DNA of 18,404 nt from JAVBOO01 sp031550435 (lineage in GTDB: Bacteria > Bacillota > Clostridia > Lachnospirales > WRAX01), in contig JAVBOO010000044.1 of the NCBI GenBank assembly GCA_031550435.1, positions 1 to 18,404 on the forward strand. The letters are read 5' to 3'. Under the pieces are notes generated by a model. It was not told where the DNA came from and made no database searches. It saw only the letters and a program-made list of their open reading frames with translations. Of this stretch, positions 5,773-13,755 are shown piece after piece. Positions within the stretch are counted from its first letter, which is position 1, and each line of letters begins with the position of its first letter. Both the position numbers and the translations under genes were made by a program.

Positions 5773-6975
5773 CTACTTAAGCCTTATGCTGTACCAGTAA
5801 GTCGTGGTGATTTCTCTACCTTCTTTTTCTTCCGGTTTTGCCTTTGAACTGCTGCTCCAAGTCGTTTTCTGTTCCTCGGTCAAACGTGACTGATACTGGA
5901 TATCGGTTACTTTTACGTTGTCCAAAAAGTAGTTTTGGTCTCCGGTGGGAGTGTAAGACTGCCCGGTTGCGTTTTGGAACAGTTCGGCAACAAGTTTCTT
6001 TACATTTGTTTGGGTTGAGGGAACTTCGTTGAGTCCGTCAATCCAATCGGACACCGTAAAATAACCCCCGTAATAGTAATATTTGGCAGGCTGGGTAACC
6101 GAGATATAATAATGCCCGTATTGCAGAAAATTCGGAAGCGTTTCGCCCGATCCGAATTCCAATATGCTTTGCTTGTATCTGAAGCGAAATTCTCTTTTCG
6201 AAGCCGAGTTGACTTCTTTCAAACGTTCAACCTGCGACAAATAGTCACTGCCGCTCCAACCGAGGACGTTCCAGTCGGACCATTCGTTCATTCCGGGTAT
6301 AACATCCCTGAACGAATATCTTTCCTCATATTTTACTTCATAAACCGAAGTGTCGAAATTTAGATTCTTGCCGTCCCATTCTGACCAATCTGACCAAGGG
6401 TTGTTGTTTTGCGTGGAAGCGGACTGAGTTGTCGAGCCGGGTTTATTCGTTCCGGGCTGGGGCAGCGAGGATGTAGCATTAGGTGAACCGGCTGAACCCG
6501 AGGAGTTTTGGGGTGACTGCCCGGGGGTTACGGTATCAGGAGTTGGAGTAAGCGGTATCATCGTTTGACCGATTACTGAATAGTTGTCGGGAGTAGGCGT
6601 GACGGGCGGCAATGTTTCGCCGGCAAAAGCCGTGATTTTAGACGTTGTGTCGTCACGGTTATAAGTAATTGCCGGATTCTCCGTGGGTATAGCAAACGTG
6701 GCATTTGGATCATAAAAAATAGGGTTTTTCGTCAAAAAAGGCAGCTCTCCGGATCTTTGATTCGAGGTGATACCGGAAAGATAGCGGAAATACGTATATG
6801 CGCCGGAGGAGGTCAGGATTGCGACAATAAGCATAGGCTTCCAAGCTTTAGCCAGAACCTTAACAAAATCGCGTGTTTGTGACGTGAAAAACATAATAAA
6901 GAATACAACTACCAAAGACACTACAAATACTATTTCGACAGCGAGAATAGCAGCGGCTTGATTCTCGGCAAACAT
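5773..6975 (-). CDS. Uncharacterised two-TM protein with Pro/Thr/Ser linker and W-rich repeat domain
   Basis: The protein has 400 residues and no family that I can name with confidence. Two hydrophobic segments (about 10-30 and 47-62) anchor it. A low-complexity Pro/Thr/Ser/Asn linker (about 118-192, with TPTPD twice) suggests an extended extracellular stalk. The C-terminal domain (194-400) begins with two related modules: WSDWSEW (194-200) leading to EVKYEERYSFR, then NEWSDW (230-235) leading to QVERLKEVNSASKREFRFRYK. The pattern WSxW...VE.R..yRyR recurs in clostridial cell-surface proteins. Many aromatic residues follow, including KYYYYGGY. I chose ATG 6975 over the longer frame (ATG 7011) because AAAGGAGGGG lies just upstream at 6981-6990. 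That ribosome binding site overlaps the queG stop codon, so it is probably translationally coupled to queG. Confidence 0.72.
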   Translation of the reverse strand: MFAENQAAAILAVEIVFVVSLVVVFFIMFFTSQTRDFVKVLAKAWKPMLIVAILTSSGAYTYFRYLSGITSNQRSGELPFLTKNPIFYDPNATFAIPTENPAITYNRDDTTSKITAFAGETLPPVTPTPDNYSVIGQTMIPLTPTPDTVTPGQSPQNSSGSAGSPNATSSLPQPGTNKPGSTTQSASTQNNNPWSDWSEWDGKNLNFDTSVYEVKYEERYSFRDVIPGMNEWSDWNVLGWSGSDYLSQVERLKEVNSASKREFRFRYKQSILEFGSGETLPNFLQYGHYYISVTQPAKYYYYGGYFTVSDWIDGLNEVPSTQTNVKKLVAELFQNATGQSYTPTGDQNYFLDNVKVTDIQYQSRLTEEQKTTWSSSSKAKPEEKEGREITTTYWYSIRLK

Positions 6976-6988
6976 CAGTACCCCTCCT

Positions 6989-7900
6989 TTATCCGGATTT
7001 GTTAACAGCATTTAAAGCGGCAATATGTGAGTTCCGGATGATTACGTTCTTTCCGACCCAAAACAGTGCACTTCTTGAAAATCTATTACTGAATTCCGAT
7101 TTATTCATAGCTGATAAGTCCTTTATCTTCGGATAAATCTCATCAATATTTTCGACATGACTGCTTAAAACATTAGCGTTGTGCGGGCAAATATTGATAC
7201 ATACATCGCAGCCGTATAGTCTGTCTCCGAGTATCTCGGATTCTTGCGTGTTTAAATCGCCCTTTTTTTGTGAAATATATGAGGCGCATCTCTCCCAGGC
7301 GAAGCGTGAAGTCACCGAGCATAAAGCATGTCCCGGACAAGCGCAAACGCAAAGGTTGCAGCCGTCACAAGGGTCGAAGATCGTTGTTTCCAAAAACGAC
7401 GGGCTGAGCGGCAAGTCGGTCAGCATATAGCCGATATTAAAAAAGGAACCGAATTTTCTTCCTATTATGTGCCTGTTTTTTCCGAAATGACCCAAACCGG
7501 CTTTTTTTGCCAGTTCGCGCTCGGGCAGGGCACCGGTGTCAACGGATATAAGGCATTCAAATTTTCTATGCGCCGATAAAAGAGAACGCAGTTCGCACAA
7601 CAACTCTTTCAGCACTGTATGGTAGTCTTTTCCGGCCGCGAAAGCAGCTATCGTACCTCTTTGTTCGTCTTCAGGTTTTTTAGGGTTTTTCTTATAGCCT
7701 GCGCCGATAACAATTATACTTTCTGCGCTCGGCAGCGAAAGCTTGGGATCGGTTCTCTCGGCCTCAGTGAACGAGACAAAGGGAAGGTCTCCTGTTTGCA
7801 GCGCATACTCGGGCAGACAAAGCGGCTTTGCGTCGCAAATGCCTATCAGCAGGTCATTATTGTCTGCGAACTCATATATAATTTTTTCAAGCGTATCCAT
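6989..7900 (-). CDS. queG: Epoxyqueuosine reductase QueG (short form)
   Basis: QueG performs the last step of queuosine synthesis, reducing epoxyqueuosine to queuosine in tRNA with cobalamin and two [4Fe-4S] clusters. The 303-residue protein shows DTGALPERELAKKAGLGHFG (121-140, with the presumed proton donor Asp121), the first cluster motif CxxCxxCxxxCP (Cys178/181/184/188) and the second CxxCxxxCP (231/234/238) with the preceding Cys205. It is shorter than E. coli or B. subtilis QueG (about 380), ending at RNSHIAALNA where those have a C-terminal HEAT-like extension. The start is ATG 7900, one base after the upstream gene's stop, with GGAG 12 nt upstream; a longer open frame reaches 7972 but would overlap that gene. 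No queA, tgt or queC-F genes are nearby. Confidence 0.85.
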   Translation of the reverse strand: MDTLEKIIYEFADNNDLLIGICDAKPLCLPEYALQTGDLPFVSFTEAERTDPKLSLPSAESIIVIGAGYKKNPKKPEDEQRGTIAAFAAGKDYHTVLKELLCELRSLLSAHRKFECLISVDTGALPERELAKKAGLGHFGKNRHIIGRKFGSFFNIGYMLTDLPLSPSFLETTIFDPCDGCNLCVCACPGHALCSVTSRFAWERCASYISQKKGDLNTQESEILGDRLYGCDVCINICPHNANVLSSHVENIDEIYPKIKDLSAMNKSEFSNRFSRSALFWVGKNVIIRNSHIAALNAVNKSG

Positions 7901-7901
7901 A

Positions 7902-8642
7902 TTATTTTTTTGCTCCGAACACCTCTTGCGCTTCTTCATATGCTTTTGGGGTACCGATGTCATAGCAGACACCGTCCATCTCGTAAACGTGTACGGGTTT
8001 GAGCTTATAGAGCCACTGTAGGAAATATCCGGGTGCGTCGGGCTTGTTTCCTTCTTCCAAGTATTTCTTTACCATCTGCATGGTATCGCCGGTGTAGAAA
8101 TATGTCGCAAAAACGGCTAAGTCGGACTTTGGCTCTTTCGGCTTTTCTTCGAGCTCGATTATTTTGCCGTTTTTATCGGTCGAAGCTACGGCATAGCCTT
8201 TAATCTCTTCTTTATCTGGTACTTTCTTAGCACAAACACAGTCCACGCCGGAGTTTTTATAAAAATCGTAATAGTGCTTTAAGTCAAAAGTAAACAGGTT
8301 GTCTCCGCAGAGTATTACCGTTTCCTCGTTGATACAGCAGTTTTTCACAGCGAAGTATATGTCTCCGATAGCCCCGAGTCTGTCGTCCTCACAGGTTGAG
8401 CCGTCATCAAGAAGGGTAAGTTTTTTTGTAGTCTTGACCGTCTTGGTCCAAGCGTCCATCTGTTCAATAAACTTGTGATTGGAGACAAGGATTATTTCAT
8501 CTACAACGTCAAGTTTTTCGATATGTTCCAAAATATAGTCGAGCATCGGCTTGCCGTTTACGGGCAGCAGAGCCTTGGGTTTATCGATAGTCAGAGGGTA
8601 AAGCCTTGTTGCGTAGCCCGCGCATAATAAGATCGCTTTCAT
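7902..8642 (-). CDS. Nucleotidyltransferase family protein (sugar-1-phosphate NTP transferase, RmlA/GlmU-like)
   Basis: The protein has 246 residues and forms a single NTP_transferase (Rossmann-like) domain that activates a sugar phosphate or similar alcohol phosphate with an NTP. The nucleotide-binding signature LCAGYATRLYPLTIDKPKAL (6-25) keeps the family Arg13, Pro16 and Lys23. The metal and sugar site motif CGDNLF (112-117) and EEKP (about 165-168) are present, and the C-terminal CYDIGTPKAYEEA is typical of glucose-1-phosphate thymidylyl- or uridylyltransferase-like proteins. No left-handed beta-helix acyltransferase domain follows. The substrate cannot be told. GGAGG lies 6 nt before the ATG. 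It sits 1 nt upstream of queG and 32 nt after the pseudouridine synthase; a functional link to those RNA-modification genes is not evident. Confidence 0.82.
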   Translation of the reverse strand: MKAILLCAGYATRLYPLTIDKPKALLPVNGKPMLDYILEHIEKLDVVDEIILVSNHKFIEQMDAWTKTVKTTKKLTLLDDGSTCEDDRLGAIGDIYFAVKNCCINEETVILCGDNLFTFDLKHYYDFYKNSGVDCVCAKKVPDKEEIKGYAVASTDKNGKIIELEEKPKEPKSDLAVFATYFYTGDTMQMVKKYLEEGNKPDAPGYFLQWLYKLKPVHVYEMDGVCYDIGTPKAYEEAQEVFGAKK

Positions 8643-8674
8643 TTTTTCCTCCGTAGCATGCTAATAAGCACTGA

Positions 8675-9604
8675 TTATAGTATCGCCCATTTCGGCACGT
8701 TCGTCTCAACAACTTTTCCGTTCAGATAGGCTAAAACACCTTCATTCTCACGGAATATTATTTTGTATGCGTGAAGAGGGTAGTATTTGAAGTACCGCTG
8801 TAAAGATTCGTCGGCTTTGCCTCCGTATTTTACATCTCCTATCAGCGCATGGCCTATAGAACTCAGGTGTACGCGTATCTGATGAGTACGGCCTGTAACA
8901 AGCGTTATATCCAGCAGAGTCGAGTTGTTCCCGTGCCCAAGAACATGAAGCAGTGTTTCCGCGTCTTTTCCGTCTTCTCTGTTGACAAAGACAGTGTTAG
9001 TTTCGGGATTTTTCAAAATTTTGCTGTTTATCGAAATGTCTTTGCGTATAATACCTTGAGCCAGGGCGTAGTAATGCTTTTCAATCTTTTTTTCGGATAT
9101 TGCCCTGTTTAAGGCTTGAACAAAAGCGAGTTTTTTTCCGCATATAACCAAGCCGCCGGTGTTTCTGTCGAGACGGTTCACAAGAGCGGGGGTAAAAGCG
9201 GCGCTTTCTGACGGAGAATATGCGCCTGTAGACACGAGGTAGTTCAGTATCCTGTCAATCATGGTGTCGTTCTGCCTGCTGTCGTCCGGATGGGACAGTA
9301 CACCGGCCGGCTTCTCGCAAACAATGATATTTTCGTCCTCGTATAAAATCTCCGTTTTTTTTGCTTCTCGGTTTATTTTTCGTAGCTCCGTCAACTCGGC
9401 GAGAACCTCGTCATAAATAAAGATATTTATAATGTCTCCGCGAGCCAAAAGTTCGGAGCCTTCCGCTTTTTTACCGTTCAGCTTAATTCTTTTTGTTCTC
9501 AGCATTTTGAAAATGAACGGTTTGCCGGCTTTTGAAAATGTTTTTAGCAAAAATTTGTCCAGCCGCTGATTGGCAAGTTCATCTGTCACGTTAATTACTT
9601 TCAA
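8675..9604 (-). CDS. RluC/RluD-family pseudouridine synthase
   Basis: The protein has 309 residues. An N-terminal S4 RNA-binding domain (about 13-65, with NQRLDKFLL and KRIKLNGKK) is followed by the RluA-class pseudouridine synthase domain (about 85-300). The catalytic aspartate is Asp146 in NRLDRNTGGLVI, where Asn replaces the more common His before RLD, as is usual in a Firmicutes subgroup. The motif TGRTHQIRVHLSSIGHALIG is present near 235-260. It probably converts one or more uridines of 23S rRNA to pseudouridine; the exact position cannot be assigned. The start is TTG at 9604, with a weak GAAAGAG ribosome binding site; the resulting MKVINVTDELANQRLD is the normal family start. It follows prfB by 63 nt. 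Confidence 0.88.
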   Translation of the reverse strand: MKVINVTDELANQRLDKFLLKTFSKAGKPFIFKMLRTKRIKLNGKKAEGSELLARGDIINIFIYDEVLAELTELRKINREAKKTEILYEDENIIVCEKPAGVLSHPDDSRQNDTMIDRILNYLVSTGAYSPSESAAFTPALVNRLDRNTGGLVICGKKLAFVQALNRAISEKKIEKHYYALAQGIIRKDISINSKILKNPETNTVFVNREDGKDAETLLHVLGHGNNSTLLDITLVTGRTHQIRVHLSSIGHALIGDVKYGGKADESLQRYFKYYPLHAYKIIFRENEGVLAYLNGKVVETNVPKWAIL

Positions 9605-9667
9605 AGTGTATGCTCTTTCAGTTATTTTATAGCGCTACAAAACCAACATTCGCTCTTGGCGGATCAA

Positions 9668-10787
9668 CTATTCCGAGTCGTTGTTTGTCGTGCTCCAAAG
9701 CAGATAAGCGTTTATAAATCCATCAATATTTCCGTCCATAACGCCGGTAATGTTTCCGTTTTCGAAATTTGTTCTGTGGTCTTTTGCCATGCTATAGGGA
9801 TGGAAAACATAGGTGCGTATCTGACTCGACCAGCCTATGTCTTTAACCTCGCCGCGAACATCGGCGAACTTTTCCTTGCGCTCCTGCTCTTTAAGCTCAA
9901 AAAGCCTGGCTTTAAGCACCTTCATCGCCCTGTCTTTGTTCTTGTGCTGAGAGCGCTCGTTTTGGCAGGATACAACCGTGCCGGTCGGCAAATGCGTTAT
10001 CCTGATGGCACTGTCCGTTTTATTGACATGTTGGCCACCCGCTCCGCTGGAACGGTATGTGTCTATGCGCAGTTCGGACTCGTCTATGTCCACACTGACG
10101 GTTTCGTCCAGCTCCGGCATAACATCGCAGGACGCAAATGACGTGTGGCGCTTCCCGGACGAGTCGAAAGGCGAGAGCCGTATAAGCCTGTGTACGCCTT
10201 TCTCGCATTTCAAATAGCCGTACGCGTTTTCGCCGTTAACCTGAAACGTAACCGATTTTACGCCTGTCTCTTCTCCGGGCAGATAGTCGAGTATTTCTAC
10301 TTCGTAGCCTCTTTTTTCAGCCCAGCGCGTATACATTCTCAGCAGCATATTTGCCCAGTCACAGGCCTCTGTACCGCCGGCTCCCGAGTGCAGGGTGACA
10401 ATGGCGTTCATGCCGTCATACACTCCGGATAAAAGCGTAGCGGTTCGCATCTGTTCGTATGCGTTTTGGAAAGCCTTAGCGTTGTCAGTGATTTCCTTTA
10501 TGACAGACTCGTCGCCTTCTTCGACGGCGAGTTCTATCATGATAAGAAGTTCCTCATATTTTGTATTTAGGTCTTCAAACTTTTCGACCTTTTTTTTCAG
10601 CTGTTTAACCTGCTGAAGAGTTTTTTGTGCCGTTTCAGGGTCGTTCCAAAACTCGGTATGAGTGCTCTGGGCCTCCAGCTCGACTATTTTTGCCATTGAG
10701 CCTTCGACGTCAAAGTGAATTCCCCATTTCAACAAGCTTCTCCCCGTAAGGTGAAAGCTCGAAATTTAACTGTTCCAATACTATCAA
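9668..10787 (-). CDS. prfB: Peptide chain release factor 2 (RF2), expressed by programmed +1 frameshift
   Basis: RF2 releases finished peptides at UGA and UAA codons. The gene is read in two frames: 25 codons from TTG 10787 to CTT at 10713, then, skipping T 10712, from GAC 10711 to the stop at 9668, giving about 372 residues (E. coli RF2 has 365). The joint reads EMGNSL-DVEGSMAKIVELEA, which aligns with the normal RF2 N terminus. The stop-recognition tripeptide SPF (in IRLSPFDSS) marks RF2 rather than RF1, and GGQ (in SSGAGGQHVN) is the catalytic motif. The TTG start has GGAG 8 nt upstream. It follows secA by 22 nt, the classic secA-prfB order of Firmicutes. A scanner that ignores frameshifting would call only 9668-10735 with a false start. 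Confidence 0.93.
10709..10727 (-). promoter_or_regulatory. prfB +1 programmed frameshift site (CTT TGA C)
   Basis: On the minus strand the mRNA reads ATG GGG AAT TCA CTT TGA C. This holds the canonical slippery CUU, the in-frame UGA (10712-10710) and the following C that weakens termination. A GGGG run (10725-10722) serves as a weak internal Shine-Dalgarno-like stimulator, 6 nt from CUU, further than the 3 nt usual in E. coli. When RF2 is scarce, UGA is read slowly and ribosomes shift +1, so RF2 controls its own level. Confidence 0.92.
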
Positions 10788-10809
10788 ATATATCACTCCG
10801 CGGTCACTG

Positions 10810-13374
10810 TTATTTGCCGTGACAATTCTTATACTTTTGTCCGCTTCCGCAAGGACAGGGGTCATTGCGCCCGACTTTGTCGTCTTTGCGCTTTGTAGGC
10901 GTTTTAACGGCCGAGTCATCCTTGTTTGTCGCCAGCGGTTTTGCGACCTGTTCTCGTTTTTCGGGCTGGGTTGCCAATCTGACGTTAAACAGGCCGAAAA
11001 TAGTTTCCTGCTGAATCGTATTGCTCAATTCTTCAAACATATCAAAGCTGAGGAACTTGTACTCGACAAGCGGATCTCTCTGGGCAAACGCTCTTAGTGT
11101 TATGCCCTGGCGCATTTGGTCCATATCGTCGATATGATCCATCCAGCGGGCATCTATAACCTTGAGCAGTATTATACGTTCTATCTCCCGCATCTTTTCG
11201 GACGTGAATTCTTGCTCTCTCATGGAATAGAGCTTCATCGCCTTTTCGTAAATAAAATCTATAATCGACTCTTTATCTTTATACGTTTCAAGATCAGACT
11301 TTGTTATAACCGCTTTGTGGAATATAACGATTAGGCCTTCGTTAAGAGCCATATACTCCCACTCGGTTGCGGGTTTTGAGTCGTCGGTGATTTTTGCGAC
11401 AGCTCTCGTTATAACGTCTTTAAGCATTTCGCGGATATTCGAGCTTAAGTCTTCGCCTTGCAAAACCTTTCTGCGTTCGCCGTAAATAATTTCTCTCTGC
11501 TCGTTCATTACGCGGTCATAGTCGAGAAGATGTTTACGTGTGGCAAAGTTGTTGCCTTCGACCTTCTTCTGGGCGTTTTCGATCGCCTTAGAAAGCATGT
11601 TGTGTTCAATCGGTTCGTCGTCGTTAAGCCCGAGGGAGGTTACAATATTTTTTACTCCGTCCGGCACAAACAGTCTCATCAAGTCATCTTCAAGCGAAAC
11701 ATAGAACCTGGAAACACCCGGGTCGCCCTGACGGCCGGAACGTCCGCGCAGCTGATTGTCTATCCGGCGCGATTCATGTCTTTCCGTACCGATTATCTTC
11801 AAGCCGCCGAGCTCCGATACTCCTTCACCGAGCATAATGTCAGTACCTCTGCCGGCCATGTTCGTAGCTATAGTTACGGCAGCATGCTGACCGCCCCTTG
11901 ATACAATCTCGGCTTCTTTTTCGTGATACTTCGCGTTAAGAACCTGATGGGGTATTCCTTCTCTTTTCAACAGGTTGCTGAGTATCTCGGACTTATCGAT
12001 AGTAATAGTGCCGACAAGGACGGGCTGACCTTTTTCGTAACATTCTTTTACGTCCGCTACGACAGCGTTAAACTTTGATCTTTCGTCTTTATAAACCCTA
12101 TCAGGCAGGTCTTTTCTTATCATCGGCCTGTTTGTCGGTATCTCAACAACGTCCATATTGTAGATTTGACGGAATTCTCCTTCTTCGGTAAGCGCCGTAC
12201 CGGTCATGCCGGATTTCTTCGAATACTTGTTGAAGAAGTTCTGGAACGTTATAGTCGCAAGAGTTTTGCTCTCTCTGTTGACTTCTACGCCTTCCTTTGC
12301 TTCTATAGCCTGATGAAGACCGTCAGAATAACGTCTTCCCGGCATAAGTCTGCCTGTAAACTCGTCAACGATGACTACTTCGTTTTCTTTAACGACATAG
12401 TCTTTTTCGGAGTGCATATTGTTGTTGGCTTTAAGTGCGTTGTTTATATGATGCTGTATTTCAAGGTTATCGGGGTCGGCAAGGTTTTCGATAACAAAGT
12501 ATTTTTCGGCCTTTCTCACGCCTTCCTGCGTAAGTGATGTCGTTTTCTGCTTTTCGTCGACAACGAAGTCACCTTCTTCGATAATGTCTGTTCTTGTGAG
12601 CGCGTTAAGCGCCTGATCCTCGTTAAGTATGCGGCCTTTTTTGAGTCCCTTGACAAATATGTCGGCAATTTTGTATAGCTGGGTCGACTTGCCGCTGCTG
12701 CCGGATATGATAAGCGGAGTTCTCGCTTCGTCTATAAGGATCGAGTCAACTTCGTCAATGATTGCGTATTCAAGTTCTCTCTGAACGCAGTCCTTAAGAT
12801 AGACAACCATGTTGTCCCTAAGGTAGTCGAAACCGAGTTCGTTGTTTGTTACATATGTTATATCGCAGGCATAGGCTTCTCTGCGTTCGTCATTGTTCAT
12901 GTCATGAAGTATAACGCCGACCGTAAGGCCTAGGAAGCGGTGGATATTGCCCATCCATTCTCCCTGCAATTTTGCAAGGTAATCGTTGACCGTAACGACA
13001 TGAACGCCTTTGCCGGTCAAAGCGTTAAGGTAAGCAGGCATCGTACAGGTAAGCGTTTTGCCTTCGCCCGTACGCATTTCGGATATGCGGCCTTGATGCA
13101 AAACTATACCGCCGATAACCTGAACTCTGAACGGACGCTGTTTGATTGTTCTAAACGCCGCTTCTCTGACCGTTGCGTATGCTTCGGGCAAAATATCGTC
13201 CAATGTTTCGCCGGAAGTCAGTCTTTTTTTGAACTCGATGGTTTTATTGCTGAGTTCGGAGTCCGAAAGCTGCTTGTATTCCGCTTCGTATGAATCAATT
13301 TTGTCTGCAATCGGCTTTATTCTTTTAAGTTCCTTTTCACTGTAGCTACCGAAAATCTTTGTTAGTATACTCAT
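10810..13374 (-). CDS. secA: Protein translocase ATPase SecA
   Basis: SecA is the motor that pushes unfolded preproteins through SecYEG. The 854-residue protein (B. subtilis 841) has Walker A MRTGEGKT (100-107, Lys106), the DEAD-like box IIDEVDSILIDEARTPLIIS, the preprotein cross-linking domain, the helicase motif GRGTDIMLGEG and the arginine-finger region QLRGRSGRQGDPG. The C-terminal SEC-C zinc motif NDPCPCGSG...NCH (Cys840, Cys842, Cys851, His852) for SecB or ribosome contact is intact. I chose ATG 13374 because AAGGAGA lies 6 nt upstream and the protein then starts MSILTKIFGSYSEKELKRI; the longer frame to 13407 runs through the ribosome binding site. First gene of the secA-prfB run. Confidence 0.97.
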   Translation of the reverse strand: MSILTKIFGSYSEKELKRIKPIADKIDSYEAEYKQLSDSELSNKTIEFKKRLTSGETLDDILPEAYATVREAAFRTIKQRPFRVQVIGGIVLHQGRISEMRTGEGKTLTCTMPAYLNALTGKGVHVVTVNDYLAKLQGEWMGNIHRFLGLTVGVILHDMNNDERREAYACDITYVTNNELGFDYLRDNMVVYLKDCVQRELEYAIIDEVDSILIDEARTPLIISGSSGKSTQLYKIADIFVKGLKKGRILNEDQALNALTRTDIIEEGDFVVDEKQKTTSLTQEGVRKAEKYFVIENLADPDNLEIQHHINNALKANNNMHSEKDYVVKENEVVIVDEFTGRLMPGRRYSDGLHQAIEAKEGVEVNRESKTLATITFQNFFNKYSKKSGMTGTALTEEGEFRQIYNMDVVEIPTNRPMIRKDLPDRVYKDERSKFNAVVADVKECYEKGQPVLVGTITIDKSEILSNLLKREGIPHQVLNAKYHEKEAEIVSRGGQHAAVTIATNMAGRGTDIMLGEGVSELGGLKIIGTERHESRRIDNQLRGRSGRQGDPGVSRFYVSLEDDLMRLFVPDGVKNIVTSLGLNDDEPIEHNMLSKAIENAQKKVEGNNFATRKHLLDYDRVMNEQREIIYGERRKVLQGEDLSSNIREMLKDVITRAVAKITDDSKPATEWEYMALNEGLIVIFHKAVITKSDLETYKDKESIIDFIYEKAMKLYSMREQEFTSEKMREIERIILLKVIDARWMDHIDDMDQMRQGITLRAFAQRDPLVEYKFLSFDMFEELSNTIQQETIFGLFNVRLATQPEKREQVAKPLATNKDDSAVKTPTKRKDDKVGRNDPCPCGSGQKYKNCHGK

Positions 13375-13548
13375 AAGCTTTCTCCTTAAGATAAACTGCC
13401 GGAACAATTAGCAAGCAAAGCAGCTGCCGATTAACCGTATAATAATTTAAACCGCCCCGCAAAATTACACGCAGCAAATTCTCCGCATGCAGTTTCCCGG
13501 AAACAAATAAACCGGCGCCGTCAAACACTGCTCCTTATAAATTTCATC

Positions 13549-13583
13549 ATATTATTCTACCGGAACAACCATGTAAAATGCAA
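13549..13583 (-). promoter_or_regulatory. Candidate secA promoter
   Basis: On the minus strand TTTACA (13577-13572) and TAATAT (13554-13549) are 17 bp apart, and an overlapping alternative TTGCAT (13583-13578) and TAGAAT (13559-13554) is 18 bp apart. Either would start transcription about 170 nt upstream of secA. A perfect TTGACA at about 13609-13614 lacks a good -10 at the right spacing. Confidence 0.45.
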
Positions 13584-13660
13584 ACGTTTTTTAAACATAC
13601 CACTGTCAACGCAAACACAAAATCTCTGCTGATTAATCGGCGGCATAAAGACGGACAAAG

Positions 13661-13702
13661 AAAAAAGCTCGACCGTGCGTGTAACACCGGTTGGGCTTTT
13701 GC
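13661..13702 (-). terminator. Intrinsic terminator after the diguanylate cyclase gene
   Basis: Read on the minus strand, AAAAGC..ACCG and CGGT..GCTTTTTT form an interrupted stem around a GTGTTACACGCA loop, followed by a T run at 13661-13666. It lies about 55 nt past the cyclase stop codon. The A-rich opposite side makes it possibly bidirectional. Confidence 0.6.
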
Positions 13703-13755
13703 GGAATCAAGCAATAGCGGGTAAAATAAAGACTGTTTAAAATCACTCAAAGGAT

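Larger units (their letters stand above)
13375..13755. other. secA leader and intergenic region
   Basis: These 381 nt separate secA from the diguanylate cyclase end. They hold a candidate secA promoter (13554-13583 region), the cyclase terminator (13661-13702), and a leader of about 170 nt with no obvious known riboswitch. A 60-codon frame (13528-13346, minus) starting GTG overlaps the secA start, but its AAGGAG lies only 2 nt from the start, so it is not called as a gene. Confidence 0.5.

Noticed and set aside
5753..5773. Terminator between cwlD and the convergent gene
   Set aside because: GCGTT...AACGC forms only a 5-bp stem with no T tract on either strand, and it overlaps the neighbouring stop codon.
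10710..10919. Separate 69-aa gene between secA and prfB
   Set aside because: Its 5' part overlaps the secA end in another frame, and its last 25 codons are the zero-frame start of prfB before the programmed frameshift.
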